Assembly: GCF_003201955.1 (NCBI RefSeq)
Contig: NZ_QJJM01000003.1
Location: 62,001-126,000 of the forward strand
DNA: 64,000 nucleotides
Reading direction: 5' to 3'
Source of the DNA: Blastomonas natatoria
GTDB lineage: Bacteria; Pseudomonadota; Alphaproteobacteria; Sphingomonadales; Sphingomonadaceae
Shown here: positions 1 to 8,378 of the stretch, piece after piece
Layout of the letters: each line of letters begins with the position of its first letter
Position numbering within the stretch: the stretch's first letter is position 1
Program-made: the position numbers and the translations under genes
Notes under the pieces: model-generated
What the model was told of the DNA's origin: nothing
Database searches by the model: none
The model's input: the letters and a program-made list of their open reading frames with translations, nothing else

Positions 1-103
1 CCTCGTCCAGAGCGGGAATGGTTGAAGTCTCTAGCGCAAAATCCTCGGCCACGGGCGCGCCGTTCGGACGGCGCTTCAGGATGAACTGGCGGTTCTGGGT
101 CAT
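1..103 (-). CDS. CurA-like NADP-dependent oxidoreductase, N-terminal fragment
   Basis: Only the first 34 codons lie in the window; the gene runs off the left edge. The start is MTQNRQFILKRRP, followed by GAPVAEDF, the characteristic opening of the zinc-independent medium-chain reductase family that includes CurA and YfmJ, which reduce activated double bonds with NADPH. It is the last visible member of the leftward wing (molybdoenzyme, Rieske, two SDRs). A paralogue of the same family lies at 10055, at the end of the rightward wing, so both wings carry one. Family assignment rests on the N-terminus alone. Confidence 0.6.
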   Translation of the reverse strand, partial: MTQNRQFILKRRPNGAPVAEDFALETSTIPALDE

Positions 104-138
104 GGGTGGAGCGTCTCCGTGCAGGGAATGGAAAAGGG

Positions 139-891
139 TCAGTCCGCACCCCGCCCGCCATCGACCAGCATGGCGGTGCCGGTGACCATGCGCGAGGCGG
201 AACAGGCGAGGAAGGTGGCGGCGCTGGCGATGTCCTCGGGCGTTCCGACGCGCTGGAGTGCGTTGCCGTCCATCACGAAGGCTTTCACCGCATCATTGTC
301 GCCATAGGCCTCGGTGATCATTTCTGTATAGATCACGCCGGGGTTCAGGGAATTGACCCGTACCTTCGGGTCCATCTGCGCGCCTTCCAGCGCGGCGACC
401 CGGCTGAAATGCGTCACCGCCGCCTTGGCCGCGCAATAGGCGGCGCAATCTTCCAGCCCGATCAGTCCAGCCAGCGAGGAGATGTTGACGATAGACCCCG
501 CGCTCCTGGTATCGCGCATCATGCGAAAGCCGTATTTGGTGCCGAGCACGACGCTCTCGACATCGGCGGTCCACAGCTCGCGGAAATCCTCTAGCGTCGT
601 CTCAGGCAGGGGCCTGGTGAAGAACGATCCGGCGGAGTTGATGAGGGCATCGACCGACGCGTGGCGGGCGGTCACCGTCTCGGCGAACGCGGCCCAGTCG
701 CTTTCCGAGGTGACGTCGAAGCTGTGGAACTCGGCACTGCCGCCCGCCGCCTCGACCTGGCGCACGGTCTCTGCGCCGCGCTCCGGATTGCGGCCGGTAG
801 CGATGATGTGAAAGCCGGCCTTGGCGAGACGGATGGCCGTGGCGCGCCCGATTCCCGAGGTCGCGCCGGTGACGATGGCGGTACGGGTCAT
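139..891 (-). CDS. Short-chain dehydrogenase/reductase (SDR)
   Basis: A 250-residue classical SDR, probably a cytoplasmic NAD(P)-dependent alcohol or ketone oxidoreductase. Visible motifs are the cofactor glycine motif TGATSGIG (residues 9-16), the NSAG element near 85-88, Ser139 in NISSLAG, and the catalytic Tyr152 and Lys156 in YCAAK. The ATG at 891 (MTRTAIVTG) is chosen because the cofactor fold begins directly after it. The frame stays open upstream only by reading through a palindromic repeat, which is not protein-like. It is followed by the CurA-like gene and preceded by a second SDR in the same direction. The substrate cannot be told; the neighbours suggest a catabolic pathway. Confidence 0.85.
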   Translation of the reverse strand: MTRTAIVTGATSGIGRATAIRLAKAGFHIIATGRNPERGAETVRQVEAAGGSAEFHSFDVTSESDWAAFAETVTARHASVDALINSAGSFFTRPLPETTLEDFRELWTADVESVVLGTKYGFRMMRDTRSAGSIVNISSLAGLIGLEDCAAYCAAKAAVTHFSRVAALEGAQMDPKVRVNSLNPGVIYTEMITEAYGDNDAVKAFVMDGNALQRVGTPEDIASAATFLACSASRMVTGTAMLVDGGRGAD

Positions 892-932
892 GCGCTGGCC
901 TCCGTTTGCAAGGGGCGCGCCATCAACCACCC

Positions 933-1010
933 CCGTTTGTCCCGAGCGTGTCGAGGGACGTGATCGCAAACCTCTCGCGTACGTCCCTCGACTTCGCTCG
1001 GGACAAACGG
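933..1010. repeat. Palindromic intergenic repeat, family A, copy 1
   Basis: Two arms of 28-29 bases (933-960 and 982-1010) are near-perfect inverted complements around a 21-base spacer. The arms carry the core GTTTGTCCCGAG followed by GTCGAGGGACG. The left arm differs by a small change in the middle (cgagcgtgtcgag against cgagcgaagtcgag). The element separates two leftward SDR genes. Three more copies are at 9959, 11067 and 58439. It could act as a hairpin in the transcript or be a non-autonomous mobile REP-like element. Confidence 0.85.
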
Positions 1011-1036
1011 ACCTGGGTTCATGCCTGCTGCCAGCA

Positions 1037-1801
1037 TCACGTCAGACTCCATCCGCCATCGACCACCATCTGTGTCGCGGTCATGAACGAACTTTCCTCG
1101 CTGATCAGGAACAGGATGCTTTCGGCCATGTCCTCGGGCTCCTGCGGCACGCCCAGCGGCACGTCGGTCCAGTGCGCAGGATCGTTCATCGCGCCGGGCG
1201 GCATCGCGCCTTCGAGCAGCGGGGTGCGGGTGGGGCCGGGGCACAGCGCATTCACGCGGATCATGTCGCCCTTGCGGCCCAGCTCGACGCCGACCGCGCG
1301 CGCCATGTTCGCCATCGCCGCCTTGGCGACCGCATAGGCGGAAATGGCCGGTGCCGCGCAATTGGCCATGACCGATGCGGTGAGCACGATGCTTCCCGTC
1401 GCAGGCGCCCCGCCCGATTGCGCGCGCATCTGCTCCACTGCCTTTTGCAGTCCGATAAAGCTTCCTTCGACATGCACTTGGTTGAGCTTTCGGAAGCGGG
1501 CCATGTCGAGATCGATGATCGGCTCGTAATTGACGATCCCCGCATTGCTGACCAGCGCATCCAGCCGTCCGTGATGATGCACGGCGGCGGCAATCGCATT
1601 GTCCCAGTCGTCGGCCAAGGTGGCATCGTGTTTGAGGCCGATGCACTGACAATCCGCAGCGACCGCCTGGATGCGCTCGCCATCAATATCGGTCGCAATC
1701 ACCCTGGCACCGCGCTCCGCCGCAAGGCGTGCAGTGGCGGCCCCGATGCCCGAGGCCGCGCCTGTGACCAGCACGACCTTGTCCTTCACGTCGAATGTCA
1801 T
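1037..1801 (-). CDS. Short-chain dehydrogenase/reductase (SDR)
   Basis: A 254-residue classical SDR. The cofactor motif TGAASGIG is at 13-20, Asp38 after the second strand favours NAD, NAG is at 86-88, Ser143 lies in TASV, and the catalytic Tyr156 and Lys160 lie in YAVAK. The C-terminus has the usual VVDGGW. The start codon overlaps the stop of the upstream Rieske gene as ATGA, which indicates translational coupling and one transcript with the Rieske ferredoxin and probably the molybdoenzyme. It is only distantly similar to the neighbouring SDR, so this is not a recent duplication. Substrate unknown; likely oxidation of a hydroxyl intermediate. Confidence 0.87.
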   Translation of the reverse strand: MTFDVKDKVVLVTGAASGIGAATARLAAERGARVIATDIDGERIQAVAADCQCIGLKHDATLADDWDNAIAAAVHHHGRLDALVSNAGIVNYEPIIDLDMARFRKLNQVHVEGSFIGLQKAVEQMRAQSGGAPATGSIVLTASVMANCAAPAISAYAVAKAAMANMARAVGVELGRKGDMIRVNALCPGPTRTPLLEGAMPPGAMNDPAHWTDVPLGVPQEPEDMAESILFLISEESSFMTATQMVVDGGWSLT

Positions 1802-2109
1802 GCGTGGCTATCCAGTTCAATCATTCCGTCCCTTTCCCGCACCGGCCAGGTTCTGACGCCGCAATAGGCCGGCGGTCCCTTGGCGGCGCCCGTGGCGATC
1901 TCAAAGCGCGCGCCATGGTGCGGACACAGCACATGGCCGCGTCGCACCCTCGCGCCCTCCAGCGGCAGCAGCGCATGGCTGCACAGCCCATCGAGTGCGT
2001 GCAGCGCCCCCTCAGCATCACGGACGAGCAGATATGCTGCACCCTCATGCTGCACAAAACGGGTGGTGCCCGGTTCGAGATCGGCAGGGGTGACGGGGGT
2101 GAATGTCAT
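1798..2109 (-). CDS. Rieske-type [2Fe-2S] ferredoxin
   Basis: A 103-residue stand-alone Rieske protein. The cluster ligands are visible as Cys43-x-His45 (LCSH) and Cys62-x-x-His65 (LCPHHG). The size fits soluble Rieske ferredoxins that carry electrons to oxygenases, and there is no signal peptide. The start at 2109 gives the normal family N-terminus; a longer open frame upstream is Arg-rich and overlaps the end of the molybdoenzyme. It sits between the molybdoenzyme (70 bases upstream) and an SDR (4-base overlap). It may serve an oxygenase encoded outside the window, or exchange electrons with the molybdoenzyme; the sequence does not decide. Confidence 0.85.
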   Translation of the reverse strand: MTFTPVTPADLEPGTTRFVQHEGAAYLLVRDAEGALHALDGLCSHALLPLEGARVRRGHVLCPHHGARFEIATGAAKGPPAYCGVRTWPVRERDGMIELDSHA

Positions 2110-2179
2110 CCTGCTTGTGATGCCCAAACATCCTTGCGGCTGCAATCCCGGATGCCCCGAAGGATCGGTCTGTGCGACT

Positions 2180-4300
2180 TCAAGCACGCAGCACCTTGAC
2201 CGGGATCGCGCTTTGCAGCGCCTGGCCGGTGATCGGGTCATAGCCTGCGGTTTCGCTGACCAGCCGGTTGGTGGAGCCCCCGCGCAGTGGCACCTCGTCT
2301 TTCCCGACATCGGGATCGCCATAGCCGTGCGCCATCGAGATGACGCCGCGCCGCAACGCTGCCGAGGCCTTGGCGAGCGCGTGCACCTCGCCGTGCGGCG
2401 AGGCAATGCGGATCATCTCGCCATCCGCGACGCCCAGCCCTTCCAGATCATCAGGATGGATATGCGCCGGATTGGTGGTGCGCTTGGCCCTGAGTGCGGA
2501 GAGATGCCCGCCGGTCGAGTTGAAGCGGTGGCGGCTGCGGCGCGAGATCAGTCGGAAGGGATAGCCCTGTTGCGCCGGATCGTTGCGGCCATACAGCATC
2601 AATTGCTGCGGCATCGCACCTGCTGCCAGATCGAACCGCGCCTCGTGGCCAGGTTCCGCCGGTTCGACGATCGGGTGCCGGTCGTGATAGATGACTGCAC
2701 GGCCATCGGGGCTGTCGGCATGCACCTGGCTCGGCGGCACCACGCAGCCTGCGACCGCGAGGTCGAGAAACGCCTCCTTGTCCGGGCAGGCATCCATCGG
2801 ACACGGCCCGCCCGCCAGCGGCAGCCCGGTGCCGAGCCGCTTCGCCAGCCCCCAGAGCATCTCGTACTCGTCGAGCAGATCGCCGGGGCGCGGCAGGATC
2901 GCCTCGGTATAGCGCGCGTACGGAATCTCGTACCACCATTCGGACAGCGACGAGATGTCGTCGCGCTCGAGGCTCATCAGCGGCGCGAGGATATAGTCGC
3001 TGCGGCGCGCGGATACGCCTTCCGCCCGCACATCGACGCTGACGAACAGTTCGAGCGCGTCAATCGCGCGCGCCATCTTGTCCTGATCGGGAAAGGCGAG
3101 CATCGGGTTGCCGCCGATCGAGATCAGAGCCTTCACCTGGCCGGGGCCGGGGGTGAGGATTTCGTCGGCCATCACGTTGCACGGCATCTCGAACATCAGA
3201 TGGGTGAGGCCGCGGAAGCGCGAGGCGGGATAGCCTTCGCCCCACAGCTTCATCGGCGGATTGACCTGCGCCCGGCGCGGGGTGACGGGCGTGAAGATGC
3301 GCGGGATCGAGCTCTTCTCGCCCTCGCGGCAGAAGCGCCCGCACAGGATGTTGAGGCTGCTCACCAGATATTGGGTCAGCGTACCGTTGCCCGCCATTTC
3401 CGGGCCGGTGCCGGTGCTGGCCGAGCCTTTCCTCCCACCCGCGAACATCCGCGCGGCCGCCACCAGATCGGCCTCGCTCACGCCCGCGCGCGCGGCGGCG
3501 ACGGCAGGCGGGAAGCCCGCAACCGCCTTTTTGAGTTCGGCGAGGCCATCGACATGCACTTGCACGAACGCCTCGTCATAGAGCCGCTCCTGCAGGATCA
3601 CGTGGATCATCCCCGCAAGCAGCGCCGGGTCCTCGCCGGGCTTCACAGGCAGGTGAATATGCGCGAGCTCCGCGACATCGCTCTCGCGCGGATCGGCGAC
3701 GATGAGCTTGAGGCCGCCTGCGATCGCATCACGCAACCGCCGCGAGGGCGAGAAGGGCGGAAGGCCGCCCGGTGGTCCGTAATGCGAGACGATCGGGTTG
3801 TTGCCGATGAAGAACGCGACATCTGCCTCGCCGAACACATGCCCGCCGCCCGACCAACTGCCATATTGCGCGGCGGTGTACACCTTCGCGGGCTGGTCGA
3901 GCGTGACGCTGGTATAGAAATGCCGGGTGCCCAGCCCTTGCGCGAACGCCATGGCCGAGGCGACCCCGGCGCTGTTCTGGAAGGAATAGGTACCAGCATA
4001 GATCGCAACGCTGTCCGGACCGTGCTCCTCGATCAACGGCTTCAGCTGCGCGGCAATCTCGTCGAGCGCCGCTTGCGTGGCGATGGGTTCGAAGCCGTGC
4101 GCGCCTTTCTTTTGCGACGACAGCAGCCGCTCGGGATGATGATGCGCCTCGGGCAGTTGCCGCCCCTTGATGCAGGTATAGCCGCCGAACACCGGGTCTT
4201 GCCGGTCGCCCGACACGCGCACCACGCGGTCGCCCTCGGTCTCGACCAGGATCGCGCAATTGGCGTGGCAGAAACGGCAGAAGCTGCGCTGGACCGGCAT
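2180..4300 (-). CDS. Molybdopterin (bis-MGD) oxidoreductase
   Basis: A 706-residue enzyme of the DMSO reductase superfamily (formate dehydrogenase or anaerobic-dehydrogenase type). The N-terminus binds a 4Fe-4S cluster through Cys8, Cys11, Cys15 and Cys43 (CRFCHANC, then TCIKG). The molybdopterin oxidoreductase domain follows (GNNPIVSHYGPPG near 170-185), and a C-terminal dinucleotide-binding domain begins around RFNSTGGHLS. There is no twin-arginine signal, so it should be cytoplasmic. ATG 4300 is preceded by a strong GAGGGGAGGG ribosome site. It heads the leftward wing and diverges from the TonB receptor. The substrate is unknown; an oxidation or hydroxylation in catabolism is inferred from the context. 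Confidence 0.8.
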   Translation of the reverse strand: MPVQRSFCRFCHANCAILVETEGDRVVRVSGDRQDPVFGGYTCIKGRQLPEAHHHPERLLSSQKKGAHGFEPIATQAALDEIAAQLKPLIEEHGPDSVAIYAGTYSFQNSAGVASAMAFAQGLGTRHFYTSVTLDQPAKVYTAAQYGSWSGGGHVFGEADVAFFIGNNPIVSHYGPPGGLPPFSPSRRLRDAIAGGLKLIVADPRESDVAELAHIHLPVKPGEDPALLAGMIHVILQERLYDEAFVQVHVDGLAELKKAVAGFPPAVAAARAGVSEADLVAAARMFAGGRKGSASTGTGPEMAGNGTLTQYLVSSLNILCGRFCREGEKSSIPRIFTPVTPRRAQVNPPMKLWGEGYPASRFRGLTHLMFEMPCNVMADEILTPGPGQVKALISIGGNPMLAFPDQDKMARAIDALELFVSVDVRAEGVSARRSDYILAPLMSLERDDISSLSEWWYEIPYARYTEAILPRPGDLLDEYEMLWGLAKRLGTGLPLAGGPCPMDACPDKEAFLDLAVAGCVVPPSQVHADSPDGRAVIYHDRHPIVEPAEPGHEARFDLAAGAMPQQLMLYGRNDPAQQGYPFRLISRRSRHRFNSTGGHLSALRAKRTTNPAHIHPDDLEGLGVADGEMIRIASPHGEVHALAKASAALRRGVISMAHGYGDPDVGKDEVPLRGGSTNRLVSETAGYDPITGQALQSAIPVKVLRA

Positions 4301-4515
4301 GGCGTTCCCTCCCCTCGGACATGGGCTGGCGGGCCGCGTTCCAGGCACGCAGCAAGGCAGCCGGACCCCGACCCTGTGCCGCCAACCTAGCGCTTGCCGT
4401 AGGGTCCGCGACTGTCATTTTTGACACTTGAGGCATTGTCGCCCCCGGATCATTTTCGCGCAGCATAGGAAAAGGTGCGGGTCAAAAAGGCCGCAGCATT
4501 GAGGGGAGGTTTGTC
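4301..4515. promoter_or_regulatory. Divergent promoter region with inverted repeat TGTCA-N4-TGACA
   Basis: This 215-base region separates the molybdoenzyme (leftward) from the TonB receptor (rightward). It contains a perfect inverted repeat TGTCATTTTTGACA at 4413-4426, with 5-base arms and a TTTT centre. Its symmetry and place fit an operator for a dimeric regulator acting on both wings. The receptor start at 4516 has a GGGGAGG ribosome site. The spacing is TGT-N8-ACA, so it is not a PpsR box. No regulator gene is adjacent. Confidence 0.45.
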
Positions 4516-6831
4516 ATGAGGGTGTCCACCTATCTGTCGGCGTCAACCTTCGCATTGGGGCTCGCGATGCTCGCGGCACCCCAGGCGGCGATCGCGCAGG
4601 AGGCGTCCGATCAGCCGGCGAGTGCAGAACAGGCCGAAGAGGGCGGCCTGCGCACCATCGTCGTCACCGCGCAACGCCGCGAGGAATCGCTCCAGGCAGT
4701 GCCGGTTGCGGTCTCCGCGATCGATTCCGAGGCTCTGGCTACCGGCGCGGTCGACGATCTGCGCGACTTTGCCGGACGCGTTCCCGGCCTCGTCGTCGAT
4801 CCGGTGAACGCGGGGCCATCCGCTGCCGCGATCGCGATCCGCGGCATCAGCTTCGAGGACATCGAAAAGTCGTTCGACCCGGCGGTCGGTGTGGTGGTCG
4901 ACGATGTGTTCATCGGCACCAATACCGGGCAGCTGCTCGATGCGTTCGATCTGGAATCGATCGAGATCTTGCGCGGGCCGCAGGGCACATTGTTTGGCCG
5001 CAACACGATTGGTGGTGTCATCAACGTCCGCCGCAGCAAACCGACCGGCGAATGGGGCGTGCGCGCCTCGATCGGCTATGCCGAATATAACACCATCCGT
5101 GGGCGCCTGGTCGTGAACACGCCGATGATCGGCGATTTCCTCGCGCTCAAGGGCTTCTTCTTCTACGACAATACCGATGGCTATCTGCGCAACGTGACGC
5201 AGGGCAACCGCCGCACCAACGAGTATGAGGTCTGGACTGCCGGCGTCACCGCGCTGATCACGCCCACCGACGATATCGAAGCGGTGATCACCTACGAGCA
5301 TATGGAGGAAGATGGCGAGGTCGCGACCGCCAGCGTCTCGAACGATCTGGACCTGATCTGCCTTCAGGTGCCGGTGCCGGGCGTCGGTCTGGTCCGCGCA
5401 TTTCAGATTCCGGACAACCAGTGCAACCGCACGCCGACCAACAGCCGCCTGCTCTATGACGTTTTCGGCAATATCCAGACCCCGGTGCGCAACAAGACCG
5501 ATGCGATCAGCGGGACGATCACCGTCGAACTGGGCGATTTCACGCTCACCTCGGTCACCGGCTGGCGCAAGAACAACGAAAGCGTCCGGCAGGATTTCGA
5601 CTCGGCATCGATCAACTTCTTCGACACCCTGCGCATCCAGCGCTACGAGCAGTTCAGCCAGGAAATCCGGTTTGCAGGCGATGTCACCGACTGGATGGAT
5701 ATCGTGCTGGGCGCCTATTATTTCGATAGCCAGTACACCCTGCGCCAGACCTCGTTCTTCGGCTTTCTCGGCCCCGGCGCCAGCGCCTTCCAGCTTTCGG
5801 TCGGCGATTCCAAATCCTATGCCGGTTTTGCCGATGCGCGCTTCAAGCTGTCGGACAATCTGACGCTCGGCGTAGGCGGCCGTTATACCAAGGACGAGAA
5901 GGCGCTGGTCACCAATTTTGCGCTCAGCCCGACCGGGGCTTGTCCCGTGGGCTTTGCCGGGATCGTCGCTGCCGATTGCCGTGGCTCCGAGGATTTCGGC
6001 GAGTTCACCTATCGCGCCAGCCTCGACTACCAGTTCGATGACGGGCAACTGCTCTATGCCAGCTATTCGCGCGGCTTCCGATCGGGTGGTTTCAACGGCC
6101 GCGCCGCGACGCCGACCGCTATCGGCCCGTATCAGCCCGAAATTGTCGATGCCTATGAAATCGGCCTGAAGGCGGACTGGCTCGATCGCCGCCTGCGCAC
6201 CAATATCGCGATCTTCCAGACCGATTATTCGGACAAGCAGGAAGAGCTGGTGCGCGCGACGCAAGCGCCGTTCAACGCCATTCAGGCGCAGGAAACCATC
6301 GTCGAGAACGCGGCTTCTGCGCGGATCAAGGGCGTCGAGCTGGAGATTGTCGCGCTGCCGGCAGACGATCTGTCGTTCAATTTCTCGGCGACCTATCTCG
6401 ATGCCAATTACCAGAATTTCGTGCGCGGAGGCATCGACGTGTCCGATCTCGATCTGCGGCGTGCGCCCCGATATGCCTGGTCCGCCGGGTTCGATTACAC
6501 CCGGCCGGTGGGCGATGGCGAGTTCCGCTGGAGCACCATCTTCCGCTATGTCGACAAGTACACGACCTGCATCGTGGCCGATCCGGCGCTGCAGGCGCAG
6601 GGTATCATCACCAACGACCGCCGCTGCGAAGCCTCGGAGCGCGAGATTCTCGACTCGACGCTCTCGTACAAGCACGATTTCGGCGGGGCGAGCGCGACCT
6701 TCAGCGTCTTCGGCCGCAACCTCTTCGACAATCGCGGTCTGTCGAGCACGCTGCCGGTGGCGGGGCTGTTCGCCTTTGCCGGTGTGCGTCCGCCCCGGCA
6801 GATCGGGGCCGAACTCATGCTCGAATTCTGA
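4516..6831 (+). CDS. TonB-dependent outer-membrane receptor
   Basis: A 771-residue receptor. A signal peptide with cleavage near AIAQ (residues 25-28) is followed by a TonB-box-like TIVVTAQRRE near 47-57, a plug domain with the conserved RGISFED and LRGPQGTLFGRNTIGG elements, and a beta-barrel ending in the C-terminal aromatic ELMLEF. It belongs to the large sphingomonad group that imports diverse hydrophobic or aromatic substrates as well as siderophores. It heads the rightward wing, with a carotenoid-cleavage-type oxygenase and an acyl-CoA synthetase after it, so import of the substrate of those enzymes is the likely role. A hairpin terminator follows, so downstream genes may be partly separately expressed. 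Confidence 0.92.
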   Translation: MRVSTYLSASTFALGLAMLAAPQAAIAQEASDQPASAEQAEEGGLRTIVVTAQRREESLQAVPVAVSAIDSEALATGAVDDLRDFAGRVPGLVVDPVNAGPSAAAIAIRGISFEDIEKSFDPAVGVVVDDVFIGTNTGQLLDAFDLESIEILRGPQGTLFGRNTIGGVINVRRSKPTGEWGVRASIGYAEYNTIRGRLVVNTPMIGDFLALKGFFFYDNTDGYLRNVTQGNRRTNEYEVWTAGVTALITPTDDIEAVITYEHMEEDGEVATASVSNDLDLICLQVPVPGVGLVRAFQIPDNQCNRTPTNSRLLYDVFGNIQTPVRNKTDAISGTITVELGDFTLTSVTGWRKNNESVRQDFDSASINFFDTLRIQRYEQFSQEIRFAGDVTDWMDIVLGAYYFDSQYTLRQTSFFGFLGPGASAFQLSVGDSKSYAGFADARFKLSDNLTLGVGGRYTKDEKALVTNFALSPTGACPVGFAGIVAADCRGSEDFGEFTYRASLDYQFDDGQLLYASYSRGFRSGGFNGRAATPTAIGPYQPEIVDAYEIGLKADWLDRRLRTNIAIFQTDYSDKQEELVRATQAPFNAIQAQETIVENAASARIKGVELEIVALPADDLSFNFSATYLDANYQNFVRGGIDVSDLDLRRAPRYAWSAGFDYTRPVGDGEFRWSTIFRYVDKYTTCIVADPALQAQGIITNDRRCEASEREILDSTLSYKHDFGGASATFSVFGRNLFDNRGLSSTLPVAGLFAFAGVRPPRQIGAELMLEF

Positions 6832-6842
6832 TAGCCTCTCTC

Positions 6843-6878
6843 GGCCTGTCGCTCTGGCATCGGAGCGGCGGGCCTTTT
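6843..6878 (+). terminator. Intrinsic terminator after the TonB receptor
   Basis: A 12-base stem (6843-6854 with 6863-6874, two G-U pairs, 8-base loop) is followed by TTTT. It begins 12 bases after the receptor stop codon and would attenuate transcription into the oxygenase gene. Confidence 0.7.
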
Positions 6879-6913
6879 GTTGAAACCTATCTGGGACAGG
6901 CAGACGCAAGACC

Positions 6914-8374
6914 ATGGCCAAGCCCTTTCCGCCGCATCCCTTCCTGCATGGCCACCATGCCCCCAACCGGTTCGAGGCGGACGCGCCCGACCTGGTGATC
7001 GAGGGCGAGATTCCGGACGATCTGGCAGGCGTGTTCTATCGCAACGGACCCGAGCCGCTGCACCCGACGCGCGGGGACGAATATCACTGGTTCGACGGCG
7101 ACGGCATGGTCTACGGCTTCTTCATCGAGAATGGCCGAGTCTCGATGCGCAACCGCTGGGTCAGGACCGAGAAGTTCGAGCTGGAAAAGGCAGCGGGCGA
7201 ACGGCTGTTCGGCGTGTTCGGCAATCCGATGACCGCCGACCCGTCGGTGCAGGGCAAGCGCTACAACACCGCGAACACCAATATCATCATTCACGGCGGC
7301 AAGCTGCTCGCGCTGATGGAAGGCGCGCCGCCGGTCGAGATGCACCCGCGTGACCTCAGCACCATCGGCGAGGAGCATTATGGCGGGACGATCTCCACCA
7401 CCTTTTCCGCGCATCCCAAGATCGACCATGCCACCGGCGAGCTGATCAATATCGGCGCGATGATCAACGGGCCGATGGGCGCGGCGGAAATCCGCTATGA
7501 CATTATCGACCGCACCGGCGCGCTGACGCACAGCCAGATCATCCCGGTCCCGCACATGAGCCTGATGCACACCTTCTTCGTGACCGAGAACTGGGTGGTG
7601 TTTCCGGTGCTGCCGATCGACACCGATCTTGGCCGCTTCATGCGCGGCGGGCCGATGACCGCCTGGGTCAACGACCGCCCGTCCAAGCTGGCGGTGATGC
7701 CGCGCCGGGGCGGGGCCTGCGACGTGCGCTGGTTTGAATACGAGCCGCGCCACATGTTCCACGAACTGAACGTGTGGGAGGAGGACGGCAGGATCATCGC
7801 CGATGTCGCCGCCGCCAACGGCACCGCGCTGTTCCCCGACGAGACCGGGGTGCGCGCCACGCATGCGGGCACGCGCCAGAGCCTGCGCCGCTGGACGATC
7901 GACCTGCATGCGAATAGCGACATGCTGCGCGAGGAGGTGCTGAACGAACGCGACCTGCAATTCCCGCGTCCCGACGACCGGCTGATGACCCGCCGAACGC
8001 GTCATGCCTTTGCCAATATCAATCTGGAATCGCGCGATGCCCGGGCCGAAGGGCTCGATGCGGTGCTTCGCTTCGATACCGAGACGGGCGAGGAGGATAT
8101 CTATCATTTCGGGAAAGGTTCGGCTGCGGGCGAACTGATTTTCGCGCCGCGCCTCGGGGCGAAGACGGGGCCGGAGGGCGAGGCGGACGGCTATGCCATG
8201 ACGCTCGTCCATCGTGCCAATGCGCCGGGCAGCGAACTGGCGATCTTCCACGCGCTCGATATCGCCTCGGGGCCGGTGGCGCGGGTGCATGTGCCCTTCC
8301 GCGTGCCGAGCGGTTTCCACTGCAATTTCTATCCCGCCGATGGCGGTCTCTACGCCCAGGCGATGGTGCACTGA
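6914..8374 (+). CDS. Carotenoid-cleavage-type dioxygenase (lignostilbene/apocarotenoid oxygenase family)
   Basis: A 486-residue non-haem iron oxygenase of the RPE65/CCD family, which cleaves a carbon-carbon double bond with O2. The four iron ligands are recognisable: His167 in SAHPKID, His219 in SLMHTF, His283 in MFHELNVWE and His469 in GFHCNFY. The N-terminal NRF and YRNGP and the C-terminal position of His469 fit the family. Possible substrates include lignostilbenes, isoeugenol-type phenylpropenes or apocarotenoids; the sequence does not choose between them. It lies after the TonB receptor and 4 bases before an acyl-CoA synthetase, suggesting that the cleavage product is oxidised to an acid and then activated with CoA. 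Confidence 0.88.
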   Translation: MAKPFPPHPFLHGHHAPNRFEADAPDLVIEGEIPDDLAGVFYRNGPEPLHPTRGDEYHWFDGDGMVYGFFIENGRVSMRNRWVRTEKFELEKAAGERLFGVFGNPMTADPSVQGKRYNTANTNIIIHGGKLLALMEGAPPVEMHPRDLSTIGEEHYGGTISTTFSAHPKIDHATGELINIGAMINGPMGAAEIRYDIIDRTGALTHSQIIPVPHMSLMHTFFVTENWVVFPVLPIDTDLGRFMRGGPMTAWVNDRPSKLAVMPRRGGACDVRWFEYEPRHMFHELNVWEEDGRIIADVAAANGTALFPDETGVRATHAGTRQSLRRWTIDLHANSDMLREEVLNERDLQFPRPDDRLMTRRTRHAFANINLESRDARAEGLDAVLRFDTETGEEDIYHFGKGSAAGELIFAPRLGAKTGPEGEADGYAMTLVHRANAPGSELAIFHALDIASGPVARVHVPFRVPSGFHCNFYPADGGLYAQAMVH

Positions 8375-8378
8375 TCCG

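Noticed and set aside
1880-4390. An 836-codon frame on the plus strand over the molybdoenzyme
   Set aside because: The minus strand carries the iron-sulphur and molybdopterin motifs; the plus frame has none.
4543-6966. An 807-codon open frame antisense to the TonB receptor
   Set aside because: Composition is typical of a shadow frame, and the sense strand encodes an unmistakable receptor with a signal peptide, plug and barrel end.
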